Below, piece after piece: positions 1-11,351 of a DNA stretch of 64,000 nucleotides (positions are counted from its first letter, which is position 1; the number at the start of each line of letters is the position of its first letter). The notes below the pieces were generated by a model that made no database searches, was not told the DNA's origin, and saw nothing but the letters and a program-made list of their open reading frames with translations. Source of the stretch: Heterobasidion occidentale (Eukaryota; Basidiomycota; Agaricomycetes; Russulales; Bondarzewiaceae); contig JBCAQO010000014.1 of assembly GCA_039111635.1 (NCBI GenBank), forward strand, positions 310,001 through 374,000, read 5' to 3'. The position numbers were made by a program, and so were the translations under genes.

Positions 1-1486
1 CGCCGTTTACCCTTGATTCAAGCTTGATCGACTAGATGGAAGCCCACTCCTGTTCCTGACGAGGATGCTTTCGAAGCAATCAAAGCTGGCCTAGATAGTT
101 TGCCCTCGGGCGCGAAAATGTTGATTAACAGCGGTCAGTGTATTCATCATGCTTTTGAACGATTTTCCTGATCATCAGTCAATGCAGGTGAATTTTACGG
201 TGTGAAGCCTGTCACTGCCAATCTAGAGCTCGTGTCCAGATTCTTTGAGAAGTACCCTACCTATGCCGACAAAGCTTTTCTCTCGGTGAAGGTACACTGT
301 GCCTAGAGCAGGCCAATGATTGAAAGCTTATTCTTTGCACTCAGGGTGGAACAAAGGCCAATTCCCTCGTTCCTGACAGTTCGTAAGTGGGTGCTGATTT
401 CATCTGTTCGTTTCCTGAGAATACTCTCAGCCCGGTGAACCTGAAGCGCAGTGTCGACACCATTCTCGAGAAACTCCGTGGAAAGAAGAAACTCGACTTG
501 TTCGAGACTGCTCGCATTGACCATAACCACCCTGTCGAGGAGACAGTGAAGGTTCTTTCTGGCTTCGTCTCGGAAGGAAAGTTCGACTACATCGGTTTAT
601 CAGAATGTCATGCCAATACTGTCAAACGGGCTAGTTCGGTAATAAATCCTTCTCCATTTTTTTAGGCTGAGAATAATACAAGATTGTTGATTATATGCGC
701 TCCTTAATGCCAGGTTGCCCCGATCGCTGCTGTCGAAATTGAGGTCAGCCCTTGGTCATACACCCAAGAGACGAAGGATGGTGTGGTCTCTCATTTATGA
801 CCATGTCTGTTCACTGATCGCATCGAACCCCAGTTATAGCGACCTGCAAAGAATTGGATATTGCTGTTGTTGGATACTCGTCCGTTGCTATTCAATCTTG
901 AATATCCATGCATCTCTGATACCTCTCGCAGTCCCCTCGGAAGAGGCTTTCTGACCGGTCAGATTAAGAAGCCGGAAGATTTCGAAGGTTGGAGATCCCG
1001 TTTGCGTTCTCCAATTTCCTTGCTTATGATATTTTTGGGCAGAGGGTGACTTCCGACGCACCCTATCTCGCTTCAAGGAGGAGGTATAGTATTTGAGCCA
1101 AGTTCACTCTGCTATGTTCTCAAGGAGTACTCTGATCAGAACCTCAAGCACAACTTCGCCATCGTAGATGCCTTGAAAGCCGTTGCTGACAAGAAAGGAG
1201 TCACGGCCGCCCAGCTCTCCATCGCTTGGGTCAGCTCACTCGGCGCGCATGTCATACCCCTTCCGGGATCATCGTACGTGCATGCCTGTGCTCGTTCTCC
1301 AATTTGAGACTTATACATGCCGCGTTCAGGAATAAGAAGCGCACACTCGAGAACTTGGCTGGAGGGGATATAGAGCTCTCTCTTGAGGAGCTGGCTGAGA
1401 TTGACAAGGTGTTCGAGACGCACACCGTGAAGGGGAGCAGGTTTATTGACGAAATTCCGGACGAGAAGCTTCATCTTTGGGGATGA
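1..1486 (+). CDS. Aldo/keto reductase, pyridoxal reductase-like (5' partial)
   Basis: This is the 3' part of an intron-rich gene whose start lies left of the window. Conceptual exons read [17 protein letters not shown], then [58 protein letters not shown] and finally [20 protein letters not shown], ending at the TGA at 1484-1486. The TIM-barrel order, the IGLSE turn, the [11 protein letters not shown] strand and the C-terminal cofactor segment IPLPGSS followed by RTLENL are typical of NADPH-dependent aldo/keto reductases close to fission yeast pyridoxal reductase and YakC. Such enzymes reduce aldehydes in the cytosol. The catalytic Tyr should lie upstream or in an early exon and was not located. 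The exact substrate is unknown. The family call is firm; the pyridoxal specificity is only a best guess. Confidence 0.85.
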
Positions 1487-1799
1487 TCGATGGGCTCTCG
1501 AATCATGACTAAATAGACAGAAGAAAGCAGTATTGTACACTAGCAGTTGAATTATTCAAGCTTTCAATATTCAATATTCAATGATCGTGGAGCCTTCACG
1601 AAAGATTGGTCGCAAGGCGAAGTCAGGAGGCATGTTATTTCGTGCAAGGCTTCCCCTCGTCTATGGCACTCGCATAGCCACAACCTGAACACAAAGATGA
1701 AGATTCTATGAAGGCATCATGTGAGTTGCGAGGCAAACCTGTTGCCGCCAGAGATCCATCCAATTATAATCCAAGCCCAAAATCGTTCCCAACAATTAT
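1487..1799. other. Intergenic, convergent 3' ends
   Basis: This stretch lies between the stop of the aldo/keto reductase and the stop of the opposite-strand USO1 homolog. It holds AT-rich sequence around 1545-1585, consistent with 3' ends. No gene is seen. Confidence 0.6.
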
Positions 1800-4700
1800 T
1801 TACTCATCTTCATCCTCGTCGTCGCCTTCGTCCTCTGATACTTCTAGCCCAGCCTCACGCATGCGCCCCTTATCCCGCGAACGTTTTGTGCTTAGTTCGT
1901 CCAGGAGCACGAGCAAGTCTTCCTGCTCCTTCTCTGCTTCGCTCTCTTTCGAGCGTTCCGCTGCCAACTCAGCACTTAGCGAGGCTACCTGGTCTTGCAG
2001 CGCCGTCCGTTCCTGCACGACAATATCGATCAGAATTCCAGACGTGGAGAAAAGAATAGCACTCACCGACTCCAACCCGGCAGTGGCCGCCGCAGTGGAA
2101 GCGGAGAGCTCGTTCAGTCTACTCTGCAACCTTTCGATCTCTGTCGTCTGTTTGGAAATAATGTCTCGCAGAGATGCTACCAGCATGCTCTCCTCCCCAC
2201 TCTGGGCTATAAATGCGAATGTCTGAGTGGCCACGCAACTTTAAAGATGAAGGAAGCGCATACCAGCTGATGAAGGCGCAGACGCGGGATCCGCAACAAG
2301 CCCACGTTGAATGGTATCTATGATCAATCTTGTATTGAGGATATGGCTCTGCAAAAAAATCGGGTGGACATACAATTATTAGACTTCCAAAAATCCACAA
2401 ACGCCCAATCGAACCACATCTCCGCTTCCCCTTCATACATCGGCTTGAGCATAGGGTTTAGGCCTTTCGGTGTTGGAGATGGTAGTACCCATGTCTCAGG
2501 GCCAACGATCTTGATCCGTTCGTCCTCACGCACTCGGTTCACTCGCCCTACGAGAACGTCTGCACCGAGGCGTTGTATGAGCGGATAGATGGATTGTCTG
2601 CATGACTATATGTGAGTAATTCGAGCGGTCGATCTGAAAACAAACGTTTAAATACCGTGTGATTTCGCCTGGTTCACGATTGAATTCGTAACAAATACCG
2701 AGGAGGAACGCACAGAGACCGGGAATTACGACGTCTATTTCCGAAGGCTGGTTGAGCTGCTCCACTAACTGAACACACATGAGCATCGATGCACACTCAT
2801 TATAAGAAACACGTTACCATGCTCATGCCGCCCCCTTCCAAAAATTCCCGCACCGCTTTCGGGTCTTCCCATAACCATTGGCTCAGAAGCGAGAGGTAGC
2901 TGATAACGACACGATCCCATTCCCTCTCTTCGTGATCTGAGAGACCATCCCGAGATCGCGAAAGGAACGACAGCGACAAGTGTTCAGTCAGTAGCTGCAG
3001 TAGCGTTTGCGGCTCGTCAAGCTCCTCAGGCTCAGGCTCCGCCTGACTTTGAAGGAGAGGCGCGCCATCAGCCGGTACGAAAAAGTTCCCTCCAGGTGCG
3101 GCATCCTCCGTACCAGTCATAGAGGTAAGAGCTGGTGGGAGGATTGAGCGAGCAATTGATTTGCAATGCGGCGCATGCCGTACGAGGTGTGCAAAAAGGA
3201 TGGTTGCAAACTGGAATGATACAACATTGATGCGATCAGGTGGTGACCGGGGTGGGAGGATGAGGCCGAAGAGCAGTGGAGTCATCGGAGAACGGGCAGA
3301 AGGATCTGCGAACAAGTTGATTTATCTATCTTTTAGTTGCGAAAGACTACTTGCCTGCATCTTCAGGAGGGACCATTCCAGCAACGATAGCCTCTTTGAC
3401 ACGATCCTCGCGAAGGAAATTCTAAAACCCTGATAAGCGAAAGTGAGCTTCTTGATGTCATAGATCGTACTTCGAATACGCCAACGGCGGCAGCGCGCAG
3501 ATCCAATCCATCCCTCTTCCTGCTGACAGCATCCAACCCATTATATTCACCATGCATAACGAGCTCTAGAAGCGCGTCGATGCCGGTAGCGGCCTCTAGG
3601 CGATCCCATTCTTCCCCATTTGTTTCGGGAACAGGTACGTATGGCGTAAGGATGATATCTGGAAGCAAAACAGCAGCGTTCGCAGGAAGCAAAGTGAGGC
3701 ACTAAACGGAAGAACAGTCATTTGCATGTTGACAATGGAATATTCGAAGATACTTACTCGAACTTTGAGCACAGTGGGCGCATTAGAAGCCAGTGACATT
3801 TCAATCAGAAGACGTGTAAAACCGGGACCCTCCTTCAGCTGTGAGATGTATACGGTTTGAACACCGCTTTTGTTGTCGAATTTGAGAGCACACTCACACC
3901 AGTCCCCTTCGTGCCTAGGAGCATACCAACAGTCTCGAGTATCAATGAGGCACAGTTTGCCTTCGATGGGTTCCAGAACTGAAGCGCAAATTCCTGAGGG
4001 ACCTGCTCGTGCAACTGGACGTTGGGGTCGAAATAAAGAAGTGAGCACAGGAGCGAAGGGAGGTTCGTTTCTCGGAAATAGTTCTATAACGCCCAACAAT
4101 TCGATCAGTCGGCCTAAAATCTAAACAGCAAAATTCACCTGATTCGATGTATTGTATCGAAGAAGAGTATCTACGACCTTTAATATATCTTCAATGAAAA
4201 GGCCTCCATCAAGGCCGCCTTCCTGCGTGACGATACCGAATAGCTTCTCGAAAATGCCTTCGAAGGCCAGAATCTTCTGGATTTCAGGACTCTGTCTTAT
4301 CATTGCTGAGATGAGCACCACAGCCTCTATGACCAGAAAATTGTGTCAGACAAAAGACGACTGGGAACATCATGAAGCTTGAAATAATGAGGTGGAAAGA
4401 TGTGCCATGCGGAACGTAATCTCGTTCAACGAAGTAATGAGATGTGGAATGATCTTTGTTGCACGATTTGACTCAGACTCTGGCCCGAGGAAGGCGTTTT
4501 GAACATAATACCTGCATATTTCAGCGATCTATACACGTGACGCTACATCAGAGCTCACCTGGAAGCCCTACATCGCATGCCTGCCAGATCCTCTACTTGG
4601 CTAGCTTTGGAAAGACGATGCTCGGGAGATTGTGCCGCGGAACAGACGGGTGTAGTGTACGAGACCGCGCGCCTCGCGGACAAAGACTGACAAGAGCATC

Positions 4701-5250
4701 TATAGACTTACCTCGCTTCATCATTTCCCTAGACTCCGCTAGCAATGCAACCACTGGGGCTGGCCCTATGGGTGCATTCAAGAAATACGCCTGTGTAGCT
4801 TGAGGCCGATTGTGCAGAAGTGTTGTCAACAGAACGCAGGACCCATACCGCACGTGGAAGTCTTGGCCTCCAAGTAGAAAGAAGAGCTTGTGAGCTGTCC
4901 GTTCGTTTTCCAGGACTCTGTCAGAGTGGGCGTATCCGAGCTCGCGCTGGTCCGATTCCATGTCGACCACATCACATAGGAAGTTAACGGTCTCTAGAGC
5001 GGCTTTGCCAATGTCTCGATCGACCTCGACGTCGTTCTGATAATTTCTAAAGACCTGACAGAGCTTGTTCGCCCACAATCCTCTTGTGGTCTCTGGCGAG
5101 GCCTTTGAGTGAGAGCACTGCCGCACGACGGTCCGCAAGGAGAGCAGATGGCGAGAGGCGGTCACTGAGTCGACCAATCGTATCCAATGGTGTCTGTGGT
5201 GCGCCGGTGGGGCCACGAATGGCTACGATTGTTTGCGAGAAAAAATCCAT
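1800..5250 (-). CDS. USO1: USO1/p115 general vesicular transport factor
   Basis: The gene encodes a homolog of the Uso1/p115 tether, which links COPII vesicles to the cis-Golgi and works with Ypt1/Rab1 and SNAREs. The start ATG is at 5248-5250 (MDFFSQTIVAIRG). The N-terminal exons carry the armadillo-like globular head, with LSDRLSPSALLADRRAAVL followed by LKGLARDHKRIVGEQAL, the family's characteristic first helices. Further head exons cover about 5216 down to 2526, for example FLLGGQDFHVRYGSCVLLTT. The last exons (2234-1800) form a coiled coil (ISKQTTEIERLQSRLNEL) and end in an acidic tail (SEDEGDDEDEDE), as in p115. About ten short introns interrupt the gene. The coiled-coil tail is short compared with yeast Uso1 and closer to p115. 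It is an ordinary housekeeping gene; exon borders are approximate. Confidence 0.9.
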
Positions 5251-6818
5251 CCAATATGCGACTGCTGGCAAGAGATATCGCAGGGACAGAGGCAAGCAGA
5301 TGAGATGAACTGGTACGTCAGGCTACGCGACTCGAGGACGACGGGGATGTATGTTGGTCACGTGTCCCAAATATCTCCAACTCGCAGTGCTCATCAGTAC
5401 TCACTCAGTGCTCCTCTGGCAGTTCGTGCAGTCTTTCAAGAGTTTTCCGCTTTCTGGCCATCAGTGATCTTCAATTAATGTGTGTATGTCTTCAGTCAAA
5501 TTCTTATCTGCTGATATATGTACTTAAGCGAAGCACAGTCTAGCACAGTGCTTATTCGAACTATCGAAGTTTCAAGTTTGAACACTAGAAGTGGAATCAT
5601 GCCAGGGAAACAAAATCACTTGTGTTGAACATGAGAATCACCCAGGATGACTTTGTCTGCGAGAAATAGATGGTACGTCAGGAGAGCTATGACAGGGAGT
5701 GAGTGCTGAACAGTAATATAAGCAAGCGCGGCTCAAGTTAAGTTGCACACCTATCAATCAGGCTGTATAATGGACAAAATTGTTTCAATTCGAAGTTTGT
5801 CTCTGATGCATCTCACCTTTCTGTCGTCCGGGTATGCACAGGCTGATCAGGAGGAACACATACACTGCTCTCCCGGATATACCGCCCACGTCTTTGATAT
5901 TCATGCTCCTCCCCGCCCCCTCACAGACGATGTTCGCAGCCAATAACATGATTTCTGCATGGGTCGACTACGACCCCTACACGACGGCCGATTTCAGGCT
6001 CAATCTCTGTCGAAGACTGCAGTAGTGCGCCATGTCTCCTTGCAGTTGAGTGCTCTTCATGTATATGTCGCTGAACAATCAGACACAATCATAATGAAAA
6101 ACATGAGCTCGAATGCGAGCTAGTTTAGCCACTTGCCAGCGATAGTGTGAGGAGTGCTTGAATGCGCGAAAACCCTCCGCGTCATACATCATGACGCTCG
6201 ACGCTCCGCATGTAAGGCCATCTGGCAGCATCTGGCGCCTTCTGGGCCTCGAGCTCCAACTCAAAAATCCTCTCAAAATAGCCCCAAATTCAATTCGTTC
6301 AACGACGCACATTACAGCATACCCGCGGACTCCGTAGCATCCATGCGGGTCGAACGAAAGCCGCTGGATCGCCTTCGTCTCTTCACTCGCGCTCGCGTGT
6401 CATGTCGTAGTTGCAACCTGATAGGCAAAAACATCGCATACCGTACAAATCAAATGTCGCGATTCAATATTCAACATTCACCTCGGACAAATCGACATTA
6501 GCTTCACCGATTATAGAATCCTGGCGGGCAAACAGGCCCGCTAAATCCGGAGCATCTGGATTTCAATCGTATCGTGCAGATCTCGGGTCTTCCGTGCTCT
6601 TCGCGGTGGATCGTCCGCCTGAGATCTTCTGCAATTCACAATCGAAGCGTGCGTCCTCGCCGTCGCGATGTACTCGCGATGTGCGCTCCTGTGGGCTGGC
6701 CAGAGCGGAAGCTAGTCGGACCTATCTCGAGGGGTCAGGCGCTCACGGCCTGGTGGCAACTCAACATCAACGCCAGCAGCAGCCTCTCCGTGCACGCGCA
6801 AACCCCTCACGAACGCCC
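5251..6818. other. Intergenic, no recognised gene
   Basis: About 1.6 kb lies between the divergently arranged USO1 homolog and the first UstYa-like gene. Several short open frames exist, but none has a recognisable motif or a convincing exon structure. An open frame runs into the UstYa gene from about 6411 without a family match and is treated as 5' leader. Confidence 0.5.
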
Positions 6819-7556
6819 ATGAAGTCCGAATCTGCCTCGCCGTCCTCGCCTGCTCGTCGCGCCCCGTCGCGCACGCTGCTCGTCGGGCTCGGGCTCTCTC
6901 TCCTCGTCAACATCGCGGCCATCCTCTACCAGATCCACATCATCACACCAAACAAGCCCTCGTACAGTACGTCGCCGCAGCGCATTGTCCAATGCGCCCC
7001 TCACTCATGTGCCCCCGTGCGCGCGTGCTCCATAGCGTATCTCGGCGACGACCATCCGCGCGAGCTCCCGCTCAAGCTGCGCAGCGTGAACATGGCGTTC
7101 CACAACGACGAGGAGCACTATGCCATGGCGGGCGACCGCGCGTGGGCGGAGTGGAACGCTCTGCGCCCGCCCAACGGCGGCGACGTCTACCTGGGCGAGA
7201 GCCCGCTCCCATTCGGCGTCTCCGTGTGGCACCAGATTCAATGCCTGAACCAGATCCGTCAGATCCTTTTGGACGGGGAGGATGGGACGCCGTACACCGA
7301 GCACTGCTTCCACTATCTGCGTCAGTCGCTGATATGCCGCGGCGACCTGACGCTCGAGGAGGGCGGGTCGAGCATGGTGAACCCGAACGGGGAGGGTACA
7401 GTCGCCCCGACGGTGAACAAGTTGCATACGTGCAGGGACTGGCGACAGGTGTATGACTGGACGGTCGATCAGCAGAAGAGGTGGACTCCGGAGATGGTCA
7501 ATCTGCAGGAGGAGTTGGTGGAGGGCACGTTCCTCGCTATGGGCGAGGGTCTGTAG
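6819..7556 (+). CDS. UstYa-like (DUF3328) oxidase-family protein A
   Basis: UstYa-family proteins are membrane-anchored oxidases first defined in ustiloxin-type RiPP pathways, where they catalyse oxidative cyclisation. Two exons (6819-6966 and 7036-7556, intron 69 nt, which leaves the frame open) give about 222 residues. The start was chosen at 6819 because the N-terminal cytosolic stretch is followed directly by one TM helix (LLVGLGLSLLVNIAAILY). After the intron comes the family's YLGDDHP-ELPLKL strand, then SVWHQIQCLNQIR, EHCFHYLRQSLIC and the C-terminal HTCRDWRQV. In the first metal-type motif the usual HxxHC reads HQIQC, so one histidine is replaced by glutamine. It converges on a second family member at 9072-9763. 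Family membership is firm; activity is uncertain because of the His-to-Gln change. Confidence 0.88.
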   Translation: MKSESASPSSPARRAPSRTLLVGLGLSLLVNIAAILYQIHIITPNKPSYSTSPQRIVQCAPHSCAPVRACSIAYLGDDHPRELPLKLRSVNMAFHNDEEHYAMAGDRAWAEWNALRPPNGGDVYLGESPLPFGVSVWHQIQCLNQIRQILLDGEDGTPYTEHCFHYLRQSLICRGDLTLEEGGSSMVNPNGEGTVAPTVNKLHTCRDWRQVYDWTVDQQKRWTPEMVNLQEELVEGTFLAMGEGL

Positions 7557-9071
7557 CGGCCGGGTGCCAAGTATTACACGAAATCACTATGATTGTTCTT
7601 GCTCAGCGTCAGAGACACCAACTGCATTGAAGGGAGGGACGCTGTCGTACTGCCGTAACTCTGCAGCATCAACGTTCAACGCCCAGACATGACCTGAAGA
7701 TGTTCGACCTTCACGCGCCTAAAACCGCCCCCAATGACGCGAATCCTCACGACCCCCTCCTCGCGCGGGAAATGCAAATATGCTGCAGCGGGTATGAAAT
7801 CGCACCTCGCTAGCCCGCCCACTCCACCTCACTCCAATTTCAGCTCGGGCTCACTACTCGCGATAGCAGCACACTATATGTCGTCTGCGATCCGCGCCTC
7901 GGACGCGTTTCACGCGTATGCCGTCCTATGCAGTTGCCCCCAAACATTACATATCCACGCAGGACGCCGCCCAAGCCTGAACATGGACCGCTGATCATGG
8001 TTGGATTCGAGGCCGGGAGATTCGTTTTGCCTGGGACGACGGAGGACGTATTTTGTGAAGTCGTGGGGAGCGCAAGCAGCCCAACTCCGCTTTGTCGCCT
8101 GTGACCGCCTACCGAACAGAAAGATGGAACCAGTCAAGTCAAATTTTCACCTCAAGGCGGGGACAGTGTGTAATCGGACACAGTGCTATGACCTATGAGC
8201 GTGATCCGCACCCAAGTGACGAATTGTTTTCCAGGCTGGAACAGCCTCTGCTTGATCGTAGCCTATGAACGCTCAATGTCCTACGAAACCCATGCGGAGC
8301 ATCGAGCTCGACTCCAGCAGGCCGTTGGAATGCAGAAGGCCAAATACGTATTGGGATTGCGAATACCATCTCGCGAATACCATCTCGCGTCCTCTCGCGT
8401 CTTCCTGCAGCTTCTGCTTTGTGAGATAGACAAAATTGAGAAGGCGCACGCTTCTGGTCCCTGGGCGCACAGCTGATAGAGAAAGACAAATGATGTGTTC
8501 GAAGGCGCGATGGCGATCATGAACGTGCGCGCGGGCGCGGGGCGGAGGGCGGTGATGTCCAGGATTCCATGATAACTGATGTCCGCGCCATGCCGTGAAC
8601 GTCGGTTCGCCGCGATTCCGTGAGGAAGTCTTGGATGACGGACGAGCAGTGCAACTCGCTCAGCGCTTACCAAGTGCATCGACAGGCGTCGGCCGGTCAC
8701 GGGACATGGCATCGGAGTTCCACTGGCCGGGCGGTAGCGGTCCGGCGCCAGGCTTGTTTTCGTCTTGCTCAACGTCGTCGCGCGCCTCCACAAACGCGTA
8801 CGCGGTGGGATGCACCAGTTAGCACCATGCGCGCCGTCCGAGTTGTTCAATCAAGACAATATTCGACTTTTGTGCTATAGCCAGTGAACTACCGCTGCCA
8901 GAATCTGCACGAGCATGCGGGATTATTGAGGTGGGAGAGCAAACACTCTACCACTCGCATGCCAACCAGCTATCGGGGCGGGCCATTCGTCGGTCTGTCT
9001 CAGAACGCCTGCGTTGGATAGACACATCCTGACATTCGAAGCATCAACTTGGACTACGACTCGTTACAGCG
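7557..9071. other. Intergenic between convergent UstYa-like genes
   Basis: About 1.5 kb without a recognisable gene. A perfect 14-bp tandem duplication (gcgaataccatctc twice) lies at 8359-8386. Short open frames on both strands have no family signature. Confidence 0.5.
8359..8386. repeat. 14-bp perfect tandem duplication
   Basis: Two adjacent copies of gcgaataccatctc are followed by a partial third (gcg). The function, if any, is unknown; it lies between two UstYa-like genes. Confidence 0.8.
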
Positions 9072-9763
9072 CTACTCGTCTCCCTTCGTCGTCTTGTTCA
9101 TCACCGGCGACGACTCCGCCAACCGCGCTTCCATCTCCGGTGTCCAAGTACTGTGCCTCACCTCCGTCCAGCTCTCCACCTGCTTCCAATCGCGGCATGT
9201 GTGCGTGACGCCCTCGCCCGGAATAATGCCCTTGCCTCCCTGCGTCCGCGGCTCGAGCGTCGTGTCCGCCGCACACAGGATGTGCTGCCTGATGTAGTGG
9301 AAGCAGTGCTCAGTGTGGTCCGAGCCGTCGTCCCCGACCACGATGATGGTGCGGATGTGGTTCAGGCAGTGGAGCTCGTGCCACATGGAGACGCTGAGGG
9401 GGAGGTACACCTGTCCGAGGTAGACGTAGCCGCCCGCGGGGGGGCGGATGGCATTCCACTCGGCCCAGGCTTGCACGCCGGAGAACGCAAAATGCTCGGG
9501 GTCGTCGCGGAAGGCCATGTTGACGGTGCGGAGGGATCCGATAGGGAGCTCGCGTGGGTGGTCGTGACCGAGGTACGCTGAGGAAAGGTACGTGAGCTTG
9601 AACGAACGGGGAGGTTATCTCTGTGTCACTCACTGTAGGATTTCATCGGATACAGGGCATGGAGCTGGTAGAGGACGGCGACGATGTTAACCAGGAGGGA
9701 GAGACCGAAGACGGCCGCGAGCGGCGAGGGCGCGGTGAGCGTGGACAGCGCGCGGAACATCAT
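9072..9763 (-). CDS. UstYa-like (DUF3328) oxidase-family protein B
   Basis: Two exons (9763-9634 and 9577-9072, intron 56 nt) encode about 210 residues. The start at 9763 gives MMFRALSTL followed by one TM helix (VFGLSLLVNIVAVLYQL). The splice restores YTYLGHDHPRELPI, the conserved strand after the anchor. Both family motifs are intact: MWHELHCLNHIR (HxxHC) and EHCFHYIRQHILC, with HTCRDWKQV near the C-terminus. This copy keeps all residues expected for an active UstYa-type oxidase, unlike the neighbour at 6819-7556. It is divergent from the gene at 10150 across 386 bp, which suggests shared control. In known pathways such proteins act on secreted precursor peptides in the secretory route; here the substrate is unproven, and the repeat precursor at 19.9 kb is a candidate. 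Confidence 0.9.
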
Positions 9764-10149
9764 GGGTGATTATGGTCGTCTCGAGAGAGGCCCTGCGATG
9801 TGCGTACGGACTTGGGGGCCGCCTGGCATTGTATGTCTGCCGCCCTTCCGTGGGCGTCACGCGTATCTCGCCGAACAGTCGGGCCCCCGATCTCAAATCC
9901 ACGGTCGGGGCGTGAAACGCTAAAGGGGATTGCCAACTGTTTGCCAGGGCTTGCCCCATTTGCATTTGTCCGATCCGTACTGGGCGCGCAGATGCGCACT
10001 TGCTCCGCAATTGCAATCCACCCACCATCTGTCGCGTCGCGACTGCTCGATTTCCAAGAAATCCAACGGCCGCCGTGTCCTCCATGCCTTGAATTTCTCC
10101 TGGTCTTCCCGACAGACTGAAGTGCCCCGCTCGCCCCCTCCACCCTACC
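9764..10149. promoter_or_regulatory. Bidirectional promoter region
   Basis: A 386-bp interval separates the start codons of the UstYa-like gene on the minus strand and the single-TM protein gene on the plus strand. No TATA box or defined operator was recognised. The divergent arrangement is seen directly; shared regulation is inferred. Confidence 0.45.
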
Positions 10150-11160
10150 ATGTTCTCCTTCTTCCGCACCCTCAACGTCCCCCGTGCAGAGTACGTCTCC
10201 CTCGCGCGCGCCGGCGAGGGCGACTCGGCGAGGACGACGCGCTCCTCTCGACCCCGCGCTCCTCGTCCCCCGGGATCCACAAGCGCTTCCCCACCTACCA
10301 TGTCCCCGGCCTCGGCCTCAAGTCGTACATCCTCATCGGCCTCCTCGCGTCCCTCCTCATGCTCAACGTCTCCCTCCTCCCCTTCACGCTCTCCCGCGCC
10401 GCCGTGTCCGAGGCCGCGCTCCGCCGCCTCCCGTACCCCGACCAGCGCCTCGGCCTCGAGCGCGCCGCCAAGGGCATGCCCCGCCCCAAGGCGTACACGT
10501 ACCAGTGGCCAGACAAGATCGCGCGCCTCAGCCAGAAGCTCAAGCACTCCGTGTACGGCGCAGGCTCCCAGGTCATGATCACCGTCGAGGTACGCCCCGC
10601 GCACCTTCCACAGCACGCCCTCGCGCTAACCGTCGTCGCCGCAGGACACGACGCTCATGCGCTTCCCCGTCCCCGAGGCGGGGTCCGACAGGTGCGCCAT
10701 CACGTGGACCCCGCCGCCCCCGCTCGGCGTGCGCAAGCAGGACCTCACGACCAAGGGCGACGTCTCCGAGATCGAAGTCTGGTCCGTGATCGCGCCGCAC
10801 GGCACCGCGCCCAGCGCGGGCATGGCCTCGGTCGATGACATGGACTGGGACGCGCTCTCCTGGGCGACGCGCCCCGTGCGCGGCGAGCTGCTCGGCACGC
10901 TCGACCTCGCCGCGCGGCCGAACGCGACGACGGTCGAGTTCGCGTGCCCGATGCCCGCGATGCACGGCCATGGCGCCGGCGGGGGCCCTGCGAGCTTGAC
11001 GGTCGAGATGCGGTGCCTTCGCGTCGCGTGTTTCGTCGAGTTTATGCAGGTGCCGTTCTTCCCGAAGATGGGTGAGCGTTTTGTTGTTCTGTTTTCGGGT
11101 GTGCGAGGCGCGTTGCTGATTGGGCGTGTGGCAGGCTTCGAGCTCGTGCGGAGGCAGTGA
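10150..11160 (+). CDS. Single-TM secretory-type protein, basidiomycete family
   Basis: The protein starts MFSFFRTLNVPRAEYVSL. It has a TM helix near residues 60-80 (YILIGLLASLLMLNVSLLPF) and a luminal domain with MITVE, DTTLMRFPVPEAGSDRCAI, DVSEIEVWSVIAP, LSWATRPVRGELLGTLDL and a C-terminal CFVEFMQVPFF then GFELVRRQ. The pattern of a short cytosolic arm, one anchor and a Cys-containing beta-rich domain resembles a large basidiomycete family sometimes annotated as But2-C-terminal-like; that link is tentative. Introns lie at about 10590-10643 and 11070-11133. Between about 10221 and 10228 the reading frame must shift by one base to join the N-terminal segment to the TM segment, so a base appears to be missing. 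It sits back to back with a UstYa-like gene, a pairing that may recur at 53-54.5 kb. Function unknown. Confidence 0.65.
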
Positions 11161-11351
11161 TGGGCTCGGTGGAAGGGCTAGTATATACAGAGGATGAACT
11201 TATGTCGATGAATGGAATGAGTCGTGATTGACCGTGCCTGCGTGAAGTGGTTCGCAAGAGACTCCAGCCTGAGGTATCCCTCACATACGATTGTTAACTC
11301 CAGAGGGATCCCACTCGTTATTCAATACATCTGCTACGAATTAAGCGCCTC

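Noticed and set aside
9687..10616. 309-residue minus-strand open frame
   Set aside because: It crosses the first exon of a UstYa-like gene and the divergent promoter and has no family signature.
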